This document shows positions 54,122-61,929 of a stretch of DNA of 64,000 nt, piece by piece. This stretch comes from M3007 sp031425155 (GTDB lineage Bacteria; Bacteroidota; Bacteroidia; Chitinophagales; Saprospiraceae). Within the stretch, counting starts at the first letter, position 1. The number at the start of each line of letters is the position of its first letter. The notes below the pieces were generated by a model. That model made no database searches. It saw only the letters and a program-made list of their open reading frames with translations, and had not been told where the DNA came from. The stretch covers positions 1 through 64,000 of the forward strand of contig JANPIV010000001.1 in NCBI GenBank assembly GCA_031425155.1, read 5' to 3'. A program made the position numbers and the translations under genes.

Positions 54122-55039
54122 ATGAAAAAGACCACCCAATCCCCCACCCCGACCGTTGACCTGTACCAAAAAGTCACCGACCGCATCATCGCCGCCCTCG
54201 AAAATGGCCTGGTGCCCTGGCACAAACCCTGGTCGGCCTACGGCCTGCCTGCCAATCATTTTTCCAGACACATCTACCAGGGCATCAATTCTATTATGCT
54301 GACTTTTGGCGACTTTGAGTATCCGTTTTGGGCCACCTTCAAACAAGTCGGTGATGCTGGTGGCCACATTCGCAAGGGCGCAAAATCCGAGCAGGTCTAT
54401 TTTTTTAAGTACCTGTATTGGGACGAACAAGGGCGCAAACTCGGCCCGGAGCAAGCCAGCGCACTGATGGAAAGTGGCGTTCAAGTCAAGCGCAAACGCT
54501 ACATCCAGTATAGTTACGTGTTCAATGTCGCCGATTTTGTGGGCATTGAAGTGGCCCTGCCTTCCCTGCCAACGTCCTCCCCCACCGAACGAGCCGCCCG
54601 GCTGTTGCAGGATTTGCCCTATCCTCCCAACATCGTGCATACGATTAAAGATCGGGCTTGTTACCTCCCATCCAGCGACCGCATCAATATGCCCTACCAA
54701 CGGCAATTCGATTCCGCAGCGCAGTACTACGCTACGCTGTTCCATGAACTGATTCACTGGACCGGCCATGAAAGCCGCTTAAACCGCCTGGAATCGGTAA
54801 ATTTCAATAGTGAACCCTACGCCAAAGAAGAACTGGTCGCCGAGATCGGTGCCTCGTTCCTCTGCGCCCTCACTGGCATCCAGCAGCGGGAAACCGAGGC
54901 TAGCAGTGAGGTCTATTTGCAAAACTGGATTGCTAAACTGCAAGGCGATAAGGAATTGATTTTCAATGCCGCCAGCACCGCCCGCAAAGCCGTAGCGTTC
55001 CTGATGCAGCATAGCGAAGTAGTAGTAGAAGTGGAATAA
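54122..55039 (+). CDS. ardC: ArdC-like antirestriction protein
   Basis: A 305-aa protein with the two-part ArdC architecture: an N-terminal ssDNA-binding DUF1738-like domain (LYQKVTDRIIAALENGLVPW, then YQGINSIMLT and WATFKQVGDAGGHIRKG) and a C-terminal zincin with HELIHWTGH, so H208, E209 and H212 are the zinc and catalytic residues, followed by EELVAEIGASFLC. ArdC proteins protect incoming mobile DNA from restriction. It is preceded by the element box and followed by a terminator at 55046. Confidence 0.9.
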   Translation: MKKTTQSPTPTVDLYQKVTDRIIAALENGLVPWHKPWSAYGLPANHFSRHIYQGINSIMLTFGDFEYPFWATFKQVGDAGGHIRKGAKSEQVYFFKYLYWDEQGRKLGPEQASALMESGVQVKRKRYIQYSYVFNVADFVGIEVALPSLPTSSPTERAARLLQDLPYPPNIVHTIKDRACYLPSSDRINMPYQRQFDSAAQYYATLFHELIHWTGHESRLNRLESVNFNSEPYAKEELVAEIGASFLCALTGIQQRETEASSEVYLQNWIAKLQGDKELIFNAASTARKAVAFLMQHSEVVVEVE

Positions 55040-55045
55040 AATTGA

Positions 55046-55086
55046 GCCGCCGCGCTGATAAAAGGAGGTTGGCGCGGCGGTGTTTT
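55046..55086 (+). terminator. Terminator after ardC
   Basis: CCGCCGCGC (55046-55054) and GCGCGGCGG (55071-55079) form a perfect 9-bp stem, followed by TGTTTTT. Confidence 0.85.
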
Positions 55087-55155
55087 TATCCAGACGTTTC
55101 CCATGAATTCCATCTATTTTCGCCACCTAAAATCCTGTTAAAATCTAATTCGATT

Positions 55156-56025
55156 ATGGAAGATCAACACAAAATCATCATTTTTCAAGAAAAGCAAATC
55201 CGCCGTATCTGGCATAAAGAAGAATGGTGGTTTGCAGTCGTGGATGTCATAAAAGTGCTTACAGAAAGTAATCAGGCAAACCGTTATTGGGCTGACTTGA
55301 AAAGACGTTCATCAAGTGAGAGCAATCAACCCTTCGCATTTTGCGAACAGTTGAAAATGCTTGCAGCCGATGGCCGTAACAGATTGACCGAGGTGGCCAA
55401 CACGGAAGGAATGTTGCGCATTGTTCAATCCATTCCTTCCCCAAATGCAGAGCCCTTCAAATTGTGGCTGGCGCAAGTTGGCTACGAACGCATCCAGGAA
55501 ATTGAAAACCCGGAATTGGCCGCCGAACGGGCGCGGCAGTATTATCGCGATCTTGGCTACGACGAGTCCTGGATTGAAACTCGTATCCAAACCATTGCTG
55601 TTCGCGGCAAACTCACCGATGAATGGAAAAACCGCAACGTCAAAGAAGGCATGGAATACTCCATACTGACCGCTGAAATCAGTCACGCCACCTTCGGCCT
55701 GATCCCTTCTGAGTACAAGAAGGTCAAAGGGTTGAAAAGTGAAAATTTACGCGATCACATGACCGACATTGAGTTGATTTTTACCATGCTTGGCGAAGCG
55801 ACGACCCGCAATAAAGCAGTGGAAAAAGACGCGCAGGGTTTTGATGAGAATAAGGAAGTGGCCAAAGAAGGTGGTCGGGCCGCTGGAAAAGCACTGAACG
55901 CTTACGAACACGAGACCGGAAGCAAAGTGGTGACGAACCAAAATTTCAAACCACAGATCGCCGCCGCCAAGAAAAAACAACTACCCGCCACCCCAAAAAA
56001 GAAGGATACAGACGACCAAGAATAA
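55156..56025 (+). CDS. BRO N-terminal domain protein (phage antirepressor type)
   Basis: A 289-aa protein with an N-terminal BRO-N domain: HKIIIFQEKQIRRIWHKEEWWFAVVDVIKVL, NRYWADLKRR and LTEVANTEGMLRIVQSIPS, as in phage antirepressors and virulence-linked DNA-binding proteins. The second half (YYRDLGYDESWIETRIQTI, EISHATFGLIPSEYKKVKG) is common in stand-alone Bacteroidota BRO proteins, and the tail is Lys-rich. The frame extends upstream to 55042, but the ATG at 55156 gives the family N-terminus. Confidence 0.82.
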   Translation: MEDQHKIIIFQEKQIRRIWHKEEWWFAVVDVIKVLTESNQANRYWADLKRRSSSESNQPFAFCEQLKMLAADGRNRLTEVANTEGMLRIVQSIPSPNAEPFKLWLAQVGYERIQEIENPELAAERARQYYRDLGYDESWIETRIQTIAVRGKLTDEWKNRNVKEGMEYSILTAEISHATFGLIPSEYKKVKGLKSENLRDHMTDIELIFTMLGEATTRNKAVEKDAQGFDENKEVAKEGGRAAGKALNAYEHETGSKVVTNQNFKPQIAAAKKKQLPATPKKKDTDDQE

Positions 56026-56052
56026 AGGGGAAAACCAGGTAAAAACCTGCAT

Positions 56053-56089
56053 AAAGGGTTGTCCGCTGCGCGGGCAACCCTTTATTTTT
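56053..56089 (+). terminator. Terminator after the BRO-N gene
   Basis: AAAGGGTTGTCCG and CGGGCAACCCTTT form a 13-bp stem with one wobble, followed by ATTTTT. Confidence 0.85.
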
Positions 56090-56413
56090 AATCCGTATGC
56101 CAAATGTTAGGAGACTACTAAAATTCTACTATCTTTGGAACTTCGCCGCACGTCTATACTCCATACCAGGTCACTCGATCCAGCATCCCGACCAAACGCA
56201 TAGACGCAAAGCCCCACTGGAAAAACAATCTAATTAGACATCTTTAGGAATAGATGACTGCGCCACGGTAGGTGTTGGTTTTCATTGCCAATTCCACTAA
56301 TACTGGAATGTCGCTGCGCTCTATTAGCAATATTTGATTCTTATCAAATGATTATAAAACCAATAACTAATTAACCAATAACTAATTACCACGCAGGGCC
56401 TCGCCCGCTCTGC

Positions 56414-56441
56414 AAGCCGCTCATCTATCCAGCGGCTTTTT
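56414..56441 (+). terminator. Intrinsic terminator
   Basis: AAGCCGCT (56414-56421), nine-base loop, AGCGGCTT (56431-56438), then TTTA. There is no gene between the previous terminator and this one. Confidence 0.7.
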
Positions 56442-56601
56442 ACCTTGTTTCTCGCGGCTACCTTATCAGTAGAATACAGGCAGCATGCAGAAAAGCCACG
56501 ACACCCCGAACCGTGCGTCCACCGGGACACGGTTCACCAGGAGAATATCTGGTGGGACGGCCACCCGGCCGCCACGTTTCCGACTCCTTATCGTGTAGCA
56601 A

Positions 56602-56641
56602 CAGGTGCGGGCAAAGCCAACCCGCACCTGTTCGGTTTTTC
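56602..56641 (+). terminator. Intrinsic terminator before the lipoprotein genes
   Basis: CAGGTGCGGG (56602-56611) and CCCGCACCTG (56621-56630) form a perfect 10-bp stem, followed by TTCGGTTTTT. It lies only 25 bp before the next start codon, so it could also act as an attenuator for the lipoprotein pair. Confidence 0.75.
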
Positions 56642-56665
56642 CCTTCCACCTCTACCCGCCCAAGC

Positions 56666-57082
56666 ATGAAAAAAGCCACCCTCGCCGCCATCCTTCTGGC
56701 CGCTATTCCCCTGCTCCATTGCACAAAAGAGCCTATTTCCCCGGCTAAATCCGGCCCTTTTACCCTCCATTTTAAATACGGCCAACCAATCACTGTGCTC
56801 GAAGACCCCGACGGACAAAGCGAGACTTACCGCGACGTCGCCCGCTTCTACTGCTTTACCGAAAACGACCATCAACTGACCCTCTTTTCCTCGCTCGATC
56901 TGGATACCACCTACTTCGAGCCCGTCACCATGACCGATCAGGTACTACGGTGGACCATCACTCCCTATCAAGGGCCAGAGGCACACTACCAGGGCGACCT
57001 CGTCCTCCAAGCCTGGTTCCCCGATACTGTTACCCGCGCCCATTTCGATTTTACCTTCCGCCTTCGCTTCCAGCAACCATAA
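56666..57082 (+). CDS. Putative lipoprotein
   Basis: A 138-aa protein starting MKKATLAAILLAAIPLLHC, with lipobox LLHC, so probably lipidated. The mature beta-rich part (FTLHFKYGQPITVLEDPDGQ, LVLQAWFPDTVTRAHFDFTF) has no recognised family. The frame is open 51 codons upstream, but that part covers a terminator and is not protein-like. It pairs with the lipoprotein that follows after 18 bp. Confidence 0.65.
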   Translation: MKKATLAAILLAAIPLLHCTKEPISPAKSGPFTLHFKYGQPITVLEDPDGQSETYRDVARFYCFTENDHQLTLFSSLDLDTTYFEPVTMTDQVLRWTITPYQGPEAHYQGDLVLQAWFPDTVTRAHFDFTFRLRFQQP

Positions 57083-57100
57083 TTCAAACCTTCGCAAGCC

Positions 57101-57529
57101 ATGCAAAAATCCACTTCCATCCTGCTGCTCTGCTTCCTCGCACTGGCCAACTGCCACCCGCCACCCGATGATCCTCCGCCCTTCCAAACCATCCAGTTAA
57201 ATTACAGCATCGAAGATGGCCTGTGGGCCTACGCCCAACCAGACCGCTTTTTCGTCCTGACCGACCAAACCACCTTCGACGACAGCACCGGGCTGCTCTG
57301 CATTACCACGCCCTACCCGCTCGATTCCACCTACTGCGAAATCATCGGCACCAACTGCCCCAGCCCGATCACTGCCGCCACCTGGAACATTCACCAAGCG
57401 CAGTCCGGCCACTGGCAACTTATTATCCAACTGCCCGCCGCCACCGTCGCCTGTATCCAGGACCATCTGCTTTGGGACGATGACTATTGGTCTTTTGATT
57501 TTCGCATTCGCGTACTGCCGCCCGGATGA
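57101..57529 (+). CDS. Putative lipoprotein
   Basis: A 142-aa protein with MQKSTSILLLCFLALANC, a lipobox ending in Cys18, then a Pro-rich linker (HPPPDDPPPFQ). The mature domain (IQLNYSIEDGLWAYAQPDRF, WSFDFRIRVLPPG) is similar in size and layout to the preceding lipoprotein, and both end in a similar DF.FR.R strand, suggesting a diverged duplication. No recognised family. Confidence 0.65.
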   Translation: MQKSTSILLLCFLALANCHPPPDDPPPFQTIQLNYSIEDGLWAYAQPDRFFVLTDQTTFDDSTGLLCITTPYPLDSTYCEIIGTNCPSPITAATWNIHQAQSGHWQLIIQLPAATVACIQDHLLWDDDYWSFDFRIRVLPPG

Positions 57530-57623
57530 CCAACCTGAAAATATTTTAGGCCTACTTGATTCTCCATTTCTGGAATAGTCCGTACACTTGCCTAGTTTTC
57601 ATTTGGTTTTTTGGGGTTTATTA

Positions 57624-57662
57624 GTCGTTGCGGTGCGTAAGCACTTGCAGCGACTTTTTTTT
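57624..57662 (+). terminator. Terminator after the lipoprotein pair
   Basis: GTCGTTGC and GTGC pair with GCAC and TGCAGCGAC around a GTAA loop (57624-57654), with one bulge; eight T follow. Confidence 0.8.
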
Positions 57663-57749
57663 GCCCCTCTCTTCCCTGCCGACCGATCAACAGCATCGGT
57701 TTCCAACTTGACTATATCAACTACACTTCGCGCCATGAGGCGCAAAGCC

Positions 57750-57780
57750 GCCGACCGCTTCCCCAGCAGTCGGCTTTTTT
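57750..57780 (+). terminator. Second terminator in the same gap
   Basis: GCCGAC (57750-57755) pairs with GTCGGC (57669 is not involved; the partner is 57769-57774), followed by six T. The 6-bp stem is short but GC-rich. Confidence 0.65.
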
Positions 57781-58134
57781 ATGTGCTTTTGGCAAAGCCA
57801 CCTCCAGCGATTGCACCACCACCAATAGTCGTCCTGCCCTGCTCTCCTGACAATATTTACCCGCCTAATTCCACTCCCACCACCGGATTTATTTTAAAAC
57901 AAAAATTATTATTTTAATACATTTTGTTTTATTTTAACCTAAAAGCATCATTCTATAAATTGACACCCTAAATTATCTAAAAAAAGGTGTCAAAATCGCT
58001 ATTAAGACACCCCCCCAGACCCCCCGCCGGGCAAAAAAGATTTTATTTTCCAGAGAAATTCCCCAAACTTTACCGAGTTCTATTCTTTCCAAAAAGATAG
58101 AGATTTTAAAACAATTCCAGAAACAATTTCCCCC

Positions 58135-59697
58135 ATGATCGCAGACATAGATACTGGCCATAAACTCAAATTCCTGAGTCTGGAAGAACAGGAAGCTGCC
58201 CTGGCTGCTACTAAAAATAAAAAGTACCGGCTGGTCATGCTGGTAATGCTCGACTGCGGACTGCGCCGAGGTGAAGTGATCAATATCCAGATCAGCCACA
58301 TTGATTTTCAAAAATCCATGCTGCACGTCAAGAGCCTGAAAAAACGGGGAGATAAAGAAATCTGGCGCAGCGTACCGATCCCAACCCGCACCCTCGATAC
58401 CCTCGCCCAATACATTTATGATCTGAAAGACCGCAACCCGGAGACCTTCCTTTTCCCCGCCGGGCGCGGCAGCAAGACCGGCAAAGGCGGCATGAACCCC
58501 CGCCAGATCGAAAAGAAGATCCGTAAGATCACCAGAGGTCTTTTCTCCCCGCACTCGTTTCGCCACAGTTACGCTACCCGCCTGGTGAATGAAGGCGTGA
58601 GCCTGTTGACCGTGAGTCGGCTACTCGGCCACTCGCAGGTCTCCACCACCGAAATTTATGCCCATATTCCGGAAATCCAGTTGCGCGAAGCGGTGCATCG
58701 GATTGACAAAAGAACCTGGCTCCAACGGCTCTACCGCCACTATTTCCCGCCACCCCAGGTCCATGTGCTGCCTACCAAACGCGGCGACAAAACCAATTTC
58801 ATCATTGGCCGACGCCAGGAATTGGCCAAACTCGCCGAACTGAGTGCCAAAAAAGTGAACCTGCTGATCGTGGGTCCGCAAGGCGTGGGCAAGTCTCATT
58901 TGCTGGATAATTACGAAAGTCCGAAGGTGCTGCGGGTGGACGATATGAGTGGTGGTAAGAAGGTTCTGGCCGGACTGATTCTCGAATTATTTGACCAGGA
59001 TAAAGAAGCCGTGGTCGCCGCAGTGTATAAGAATCAAGACAAAAATGGGAACCCCTTGCTCGACCGCGAAGGGCTGGGCCAGATAGTGATGAAGGACAGC
59101 GAAAAGCGAATGCTGGAAGTACTGACCACCATTACCCAGCCACTCGAATACACCCTCATCATTGACCGCGCCGACCACGTCACGCCCACCGCCATCAGGA
59201 TATTGGAAAGACTGAAAAATCACTTTCATCTCATCGTGGCGGCCCGCGCCATCCGTATCACCCAGGCGACCTGGCTAACTAATTTCCAGCGCATCGAACT
59301 CAAACCCCTGGGCCGCCCGGAAAGCATGGAACTGATCGGGAAATTATCACACGATTTTCAGGCCCGCATCCGCGATTTCCAGGCCTACCAAAACCACATC
59401 TTCGACCAGACGGGCGGCATTCCCCTATTTATCCTCGAAATGTGCGAACGTTACGGCAAGGAAGACAAGATTGATTTTGAAGTGGTGCGCCAGATCAACC
59501 ACACCGCCGCTACACCCGACATCGACATGACCATTCCTTTTATCCTCATTTTGTCCAGCCTGATGATTCTCCGCTACGTGGGCCGCGAACTGGGTGACGA
59601 AGACACCGGTGCCTACAAACTGATCGGTGGCGCAGCCCTGCTCTTTCTCATCTTTGGCAGGCCCATCTTTGCCCAGACCAAGCGGCGGTATATTTAG
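58135..59697 (+). CDS. Tyrosine recombinase fused to ATPase and membrane anchor
   Basis: A 520-aa fusion. Residues 1-190 are a tyrosine recombinase catalytic domain with R44 (CGLRRGE), H140 and R143 (HSFRHSYATR), H166 (LLGHS) and nucleophile Y175 (TTEIYAHI); the N-terminal core-binding (SAM-like) domain of XerC/D proteins is missing. A P-loop ATPase follows, Walker A GPQGVGKS at 247-254 and Walker B TLIIDRADH. The end has two hydrophobic segments (about 468-481 and 499-510). It is probably the integrase of this element, but the ATPase and membrane parts are unusual. All catalytic residues are present. Confidence 0.85.
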   Translation: MIADIDTGHKLKFLSLEEQEAALAATKNKKYRLVMLVMLDCGLRRGEVINIQISHIDFQKSMLHVKSLKKRGDKEIWRSVPIPTRTLDTLAQYIYDLKDRNPETFLFPAGRGSKTGKGGMNPRQIEKKIRKITRGLFSPHSFRHSYATRLVNEGVSLLTVSRLLGHSQVSTTEIYAHIPEIQLREAVHRIDKRTWLQRLYRHYFPPPQVHVLPTKRGDKTNFIIGRRQELAKLAELSAKKVNLLIVGPQGVGKSHLLDNYESPKVLRVDDMSGGKKVLAGLILELFDQDKEAVVAAVYKNQDKNGNPLLDREGLGQIVMKDSEKRMLEVLTTITQPLEYTLIIDRADHVTPTAIRILERLKNHFHLIVAARAIRITQATWLTNFQRIELKPLGRPESMELIGKLSHDFQARIRDFQAYQNHIFDQTGGIPLFILEMCERYGKEDKIDFEVVRQINHTAATPDIDMTIPFILILSSLMILRYVGRELGDEDTGAYKLIGGAALLFLIFGRPIFAQTKRRYI

Positions 59698-59698
59698 T

Positions 59699-59850
59699 TG
59701 GTTATCGGTTAATTGGTTATTGGTTAATTGGTTTGTAAATCAGTGCTTTGTATTGAGTCGAAGTAATTATTTGTTGCCTCATTGCTTTATTTGCTTATTG
59801 CCTATTTGCTTATTGCTTTTTTGCCCTTTGCCTATTTGCTCATTTCCTTC
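59699..59850 (+). repeat. Low-complexity tract of GGTTAATT and TTTGCC words
   Basis: First GGTTATTGGTTAATTGG-type words (59699-59735), then about 80 bp of TTGC/TTTGCC words. Similar tracts occur at 49815-49860, 50710-50795 and the right end of the window, and inverted TTAACCAATAACTAATT words at 56355-56387. Confidence 0.6.
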
Positions 59851-59861
59851 AACCCTCCTCC

Positions 59862-61244
59862 ATGACCCTCCCCAACCACTTAATCGGCGGTATCGTTTTC
59901 ACCGGCGTTTTCGCCGCCACCATCAGCGGCATCAACCTCCTCGCCTCGCCCTGGTACATCGCCACCACGCTGATCGCCGCCACCTTGCCCGACATCGACA
60001 ACACCAACAGCCCCATCGGCAGAATGGCCGGGCCGCTCGGCTACTGGATCAACCGACGTTACGGCCACCGCACCATCACCCATTCCGCTTTTGCCCTGCT
60101 CGTCCTCACCCTGTTGTTTGCCTTCTGCGAACGCGCCATCCACGGCGAACTCGAAAACACCTGGTTCTTTTTCTGGGGTTACCTCAGCCATATTGTGCTG
60201 GATATGCTCACCGTCCAGGGCGTGAAATTGTTCTACCCCTTCAAAAAATCTTCCGCCGTCATCCCCGGCGATTACCGCTTTCGCTTCGAGACCGGCAACC
60301 TGCGCCACGAAACCCTGTTCTTTTGCGTCTCCATGTTGTGCTTTGTGTTCCTGCAACCCTTGTTCAAACATGGTTTTTGGACTTCCTACAACCGCTTGTT
60401 TGGCACTATCAAACACATCAACAGCGAGTTTCATAAATCCAACGACTTACTGGAAGTCACCTACGAATACCGCATTGGCACCGAGCACCGTCACGGCAAA
60501 GGCTACTGCCTCGAAGTCAGCCAACAACGGCTCCTGCTGCTCGATGGCGGCAAGTTCCACCACATCGACGAAGCCGACGTCCAGGTGCAAAAGGTGCTGC
60601 CCGTGCATACCGGCAAAGCCTTCGCGTTCAAAGACCTCTCCTTTGTCAGCATCACGCCCGACAGCCTCAACCGCCTGCTATTAGAAAAAAATATAATGGA
60701 TATAGAGATTCATTCCAATGTCCAGTTTGAATTGAACGATGGAATCACCCCCGAAATCACCCACCATTTTAAAGGCACTTATTTGAATGAAGCCCACGTC
60801 CGGCCCGTGGACGAAGATACCCGCAGCGGGAAAAGCAACGGTCGCGGGCAGGATTCTGTCACCTACCAGCATAGCCCGCGTATCGCCACCATCAATCGCC
60901 GCATCAGCCTGCTGCTACACGACTACACCGTCCGCAGCCAACGCTACCGCGAAGCCCGCCAGAAAATCCGGGATTTGAAAGAACAGGGTGGCCGCGTCGG
61001 TGAATCTAACATTACCCGCTACGAGAGCATTCGGCGCGAAATCCAGGAATGGGAGAAGGTGAAAGAAGGCGAAGACCCCACCGGCGAGATCGAAATACTA
61101 CGGGCCGAAATCCGGGAAATCCAGGGCGAAGATGCGCAGCACTACCACGAGAAATTTCGCACCTGGGACATTGACCGCCGCAGCCAGCAACCGGAAAACC
61201 CGATTTATACCGGCTTTTTGCGCTACGTCGTGATCGCTCAATAA
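59862..61244 (+). CDS. YdjM-like membrane-bound metal-dependent hydrolase
   Basis: A 460-aa protein. The N-terminal 175 residues match the YdjM/DUF457 family: NHLIGGIVFTGVFAA, ATLPDIDNTNSPIGR, the metal-ligand motif YGHRTITHSAFALL, and GYLSHIVLDMLTVQGV, with four likely membrane segments. A long C-terminal region (about 200-460) is soluble, ending in coiled-coil-like charged helices (SLLLHDYTVRSQRYREARQK, ESIRREIQEWEKVKEGED). The family is linked to stress and mobile elements; the substrate is unknown. The C-terminal extension is not typical of short YdjM proteins. Confidence 0.8.
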   Translation: MTLPNHLIGGIVFTGVFAATISGINLLASPWYIATTLIAATLPDIDNTNSPIGRMAGPLGYWINRRYGHRTITHSAFALLVLTLLFAFCERAIHGELENTWFFFWGYLSHIVLDMLTVQGVKLFYPFKKSSAVIPGDYRFRFETGNLRHETLFFCVSMLCFVFLQPLFKHGFWTSYNRLFGTIKHINSEFHKSNDLLEVTYEYRIGTEHRHGKGYCLEVSQQRLLLLDGGKFHHIDEADVQVQKVLPVHTGKAFAFKDLSFVSITPDSLNRLLLEKNIMDIEIHSNVQFELNDGITPEITHHFKGTYLNEAHVRPVDEDTRSGKSNGRGQDSVTYQHSPRIATINRRISLLLHDYTVRSQRYREARQKIRDLKEQGGRVGESNITRYESIRREIQEWEKVKEGEDPTGEIEILRAEIREIQGEDAQHYHEKFRTWDIDRRSQQPENPIYTGFLRYVVIAQ

Positions 61245-61585
61245 TAACGATCAAACCCGTATAAAACGGTTATTATATGCCTCAAATCTATATTTTTAGT
61301 ATTAAAATTGGCATTCTGCCTAATTCATAGGCTTATTTTAACATCAAAATACGAAATTAAGTTACTTTATTATCAAAATGAGTCTAATACATTTATACGT
61401 AATCAAATTACTATACACTCTACCTTACCCGCCGTAGCCCTTTTAGGCGAAGGCGGGTTCACCCACCCTTTTAACTAACCTTTCTAAAACCCTCTCTACA
61501 AAAGCCCTGAAAGGGCGACATCATTAACCCAGTCCGCAGGGCTGGGATGCCAGGTAAACCGCATCCAGTGTCTAGTAAAGACAGA

Positions 61586-61616
61586 AGCCCGATGCAATCT
61601 TTTGCACCAGGCTTCT
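61586..61616 (+). terminator. Possible hairpin terminator
   Basis: AGAAGCC and GGCTTCT arms with inner TGCAA/TTGCA pairing around TCTT. No T-run follows, so it may be a structured RNA element instead. Confidence 0.35.
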
Positions 61617-61640
61617 AATCACGTTAGAACTGAGTCAGTG

Positions 61641-61653
61641 CTAACTATTTGCA
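61641..61653 (+). promoter_or_regulatory. CTAACTATTTGCA box
   Basis: Copy of the element-wide box, followed after ten bases by AAGGAGG, an unusually strong ribosome-binding site for this genome, and by short open frames. Confidence 0.45.
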
Positions 61654-61682
61654 TCACAAATATAAGGAGGTTGTATGACAAA

Positions 61683-61742
61683 ATGAAGTCTTTCCAGTGC
61701 CACGGCCCAGACCAATACCCAAAAACAAAGGGGGAGCAGTAG
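61683..61742 (+). CDS. Possible 19-aa peptide with a strong RBS
   Basis: AAGGAGG (61664-61670) precedes ATG at 61675, a three-codon frame (M-T-K) whose stop overlaps a second ATG at 61683. That frame encodes MKSFQCHGPDQYPKTKGEQ. The arrangement box, Shine-Dalgarno, mini-frame, coupled frame looks designed, and could be a leader peptide or small protein. There is no homology evidence, so confidence is low. Confidence 0.25.
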   Translation: MKSFQCHGPDQYPKTKGEQ

Positions 61743-61929
61743 CCAACTGTTCCCCCCGGAACACACAGGAGATGTCTTTCAATCCCTTGCATGCAAAAAA
61801 GCCATTGCAAATATAAGGGTTTGGGACACTGATTCGAAGGGTTATTTTTAACTATTTACCCGCCAGCCGTGCGCAGATTTTGCCCCAATTACGGGGCCTA
61901 TTTTACGTATCCCTTCAACTACTTTCCCT

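Larger units (their letters stand above)
56090..56665. other. Intergenic region with two terminators, no gene seen
   Basis: About 575 bp. It holds short AT repeats (AACTAATTAACCAATAACTA near 56365), a terminator at 56414 and another at 56602. The stretch between the two could be a short untranslated RNA; no protein-like frame and no tRNA. Confidence 0.45.
57530..58134. other. Intergenic region with two terminators, no gene seen
   Basis: About 600 bp. Terminators at 57624 and 57750 delimit a stretch of about 90 bp that could be a small RNA. An open frame at 57588-57917 passes through both hairpins and has no protein-like features. The last 130 bp are AT-rich and should hold the recombinase promoter. 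Confidence 0.45.
61245..61929. other. Intergenic region with a possible tiny peptide gene
   Basis: About 685 bp. AT-rich at the left; a word AAAGCCCTGAAAGGGCGACA at 61500-61520 is of a kind often dispersed in Bacteroidota genomes. A hairpin lies at 61586-61616, the element box at 61641, a strong Shine-Dalgarno with short frames at 61664-61742, and a second copy of CAAATATAAGG near 61808. Confidence 0.5.

Noticed and set aside
57588..57917. 109-codon plus-strand frame
   Set aside because: It crosses two intrinsic terminators and has no protein-like composition.
61611..61619. CTTCTAATC, matching the start of the CRISPR repeat
   Set aside because: A nine-base match inside an unrelated hairpin; no handle or second repeat nearby.
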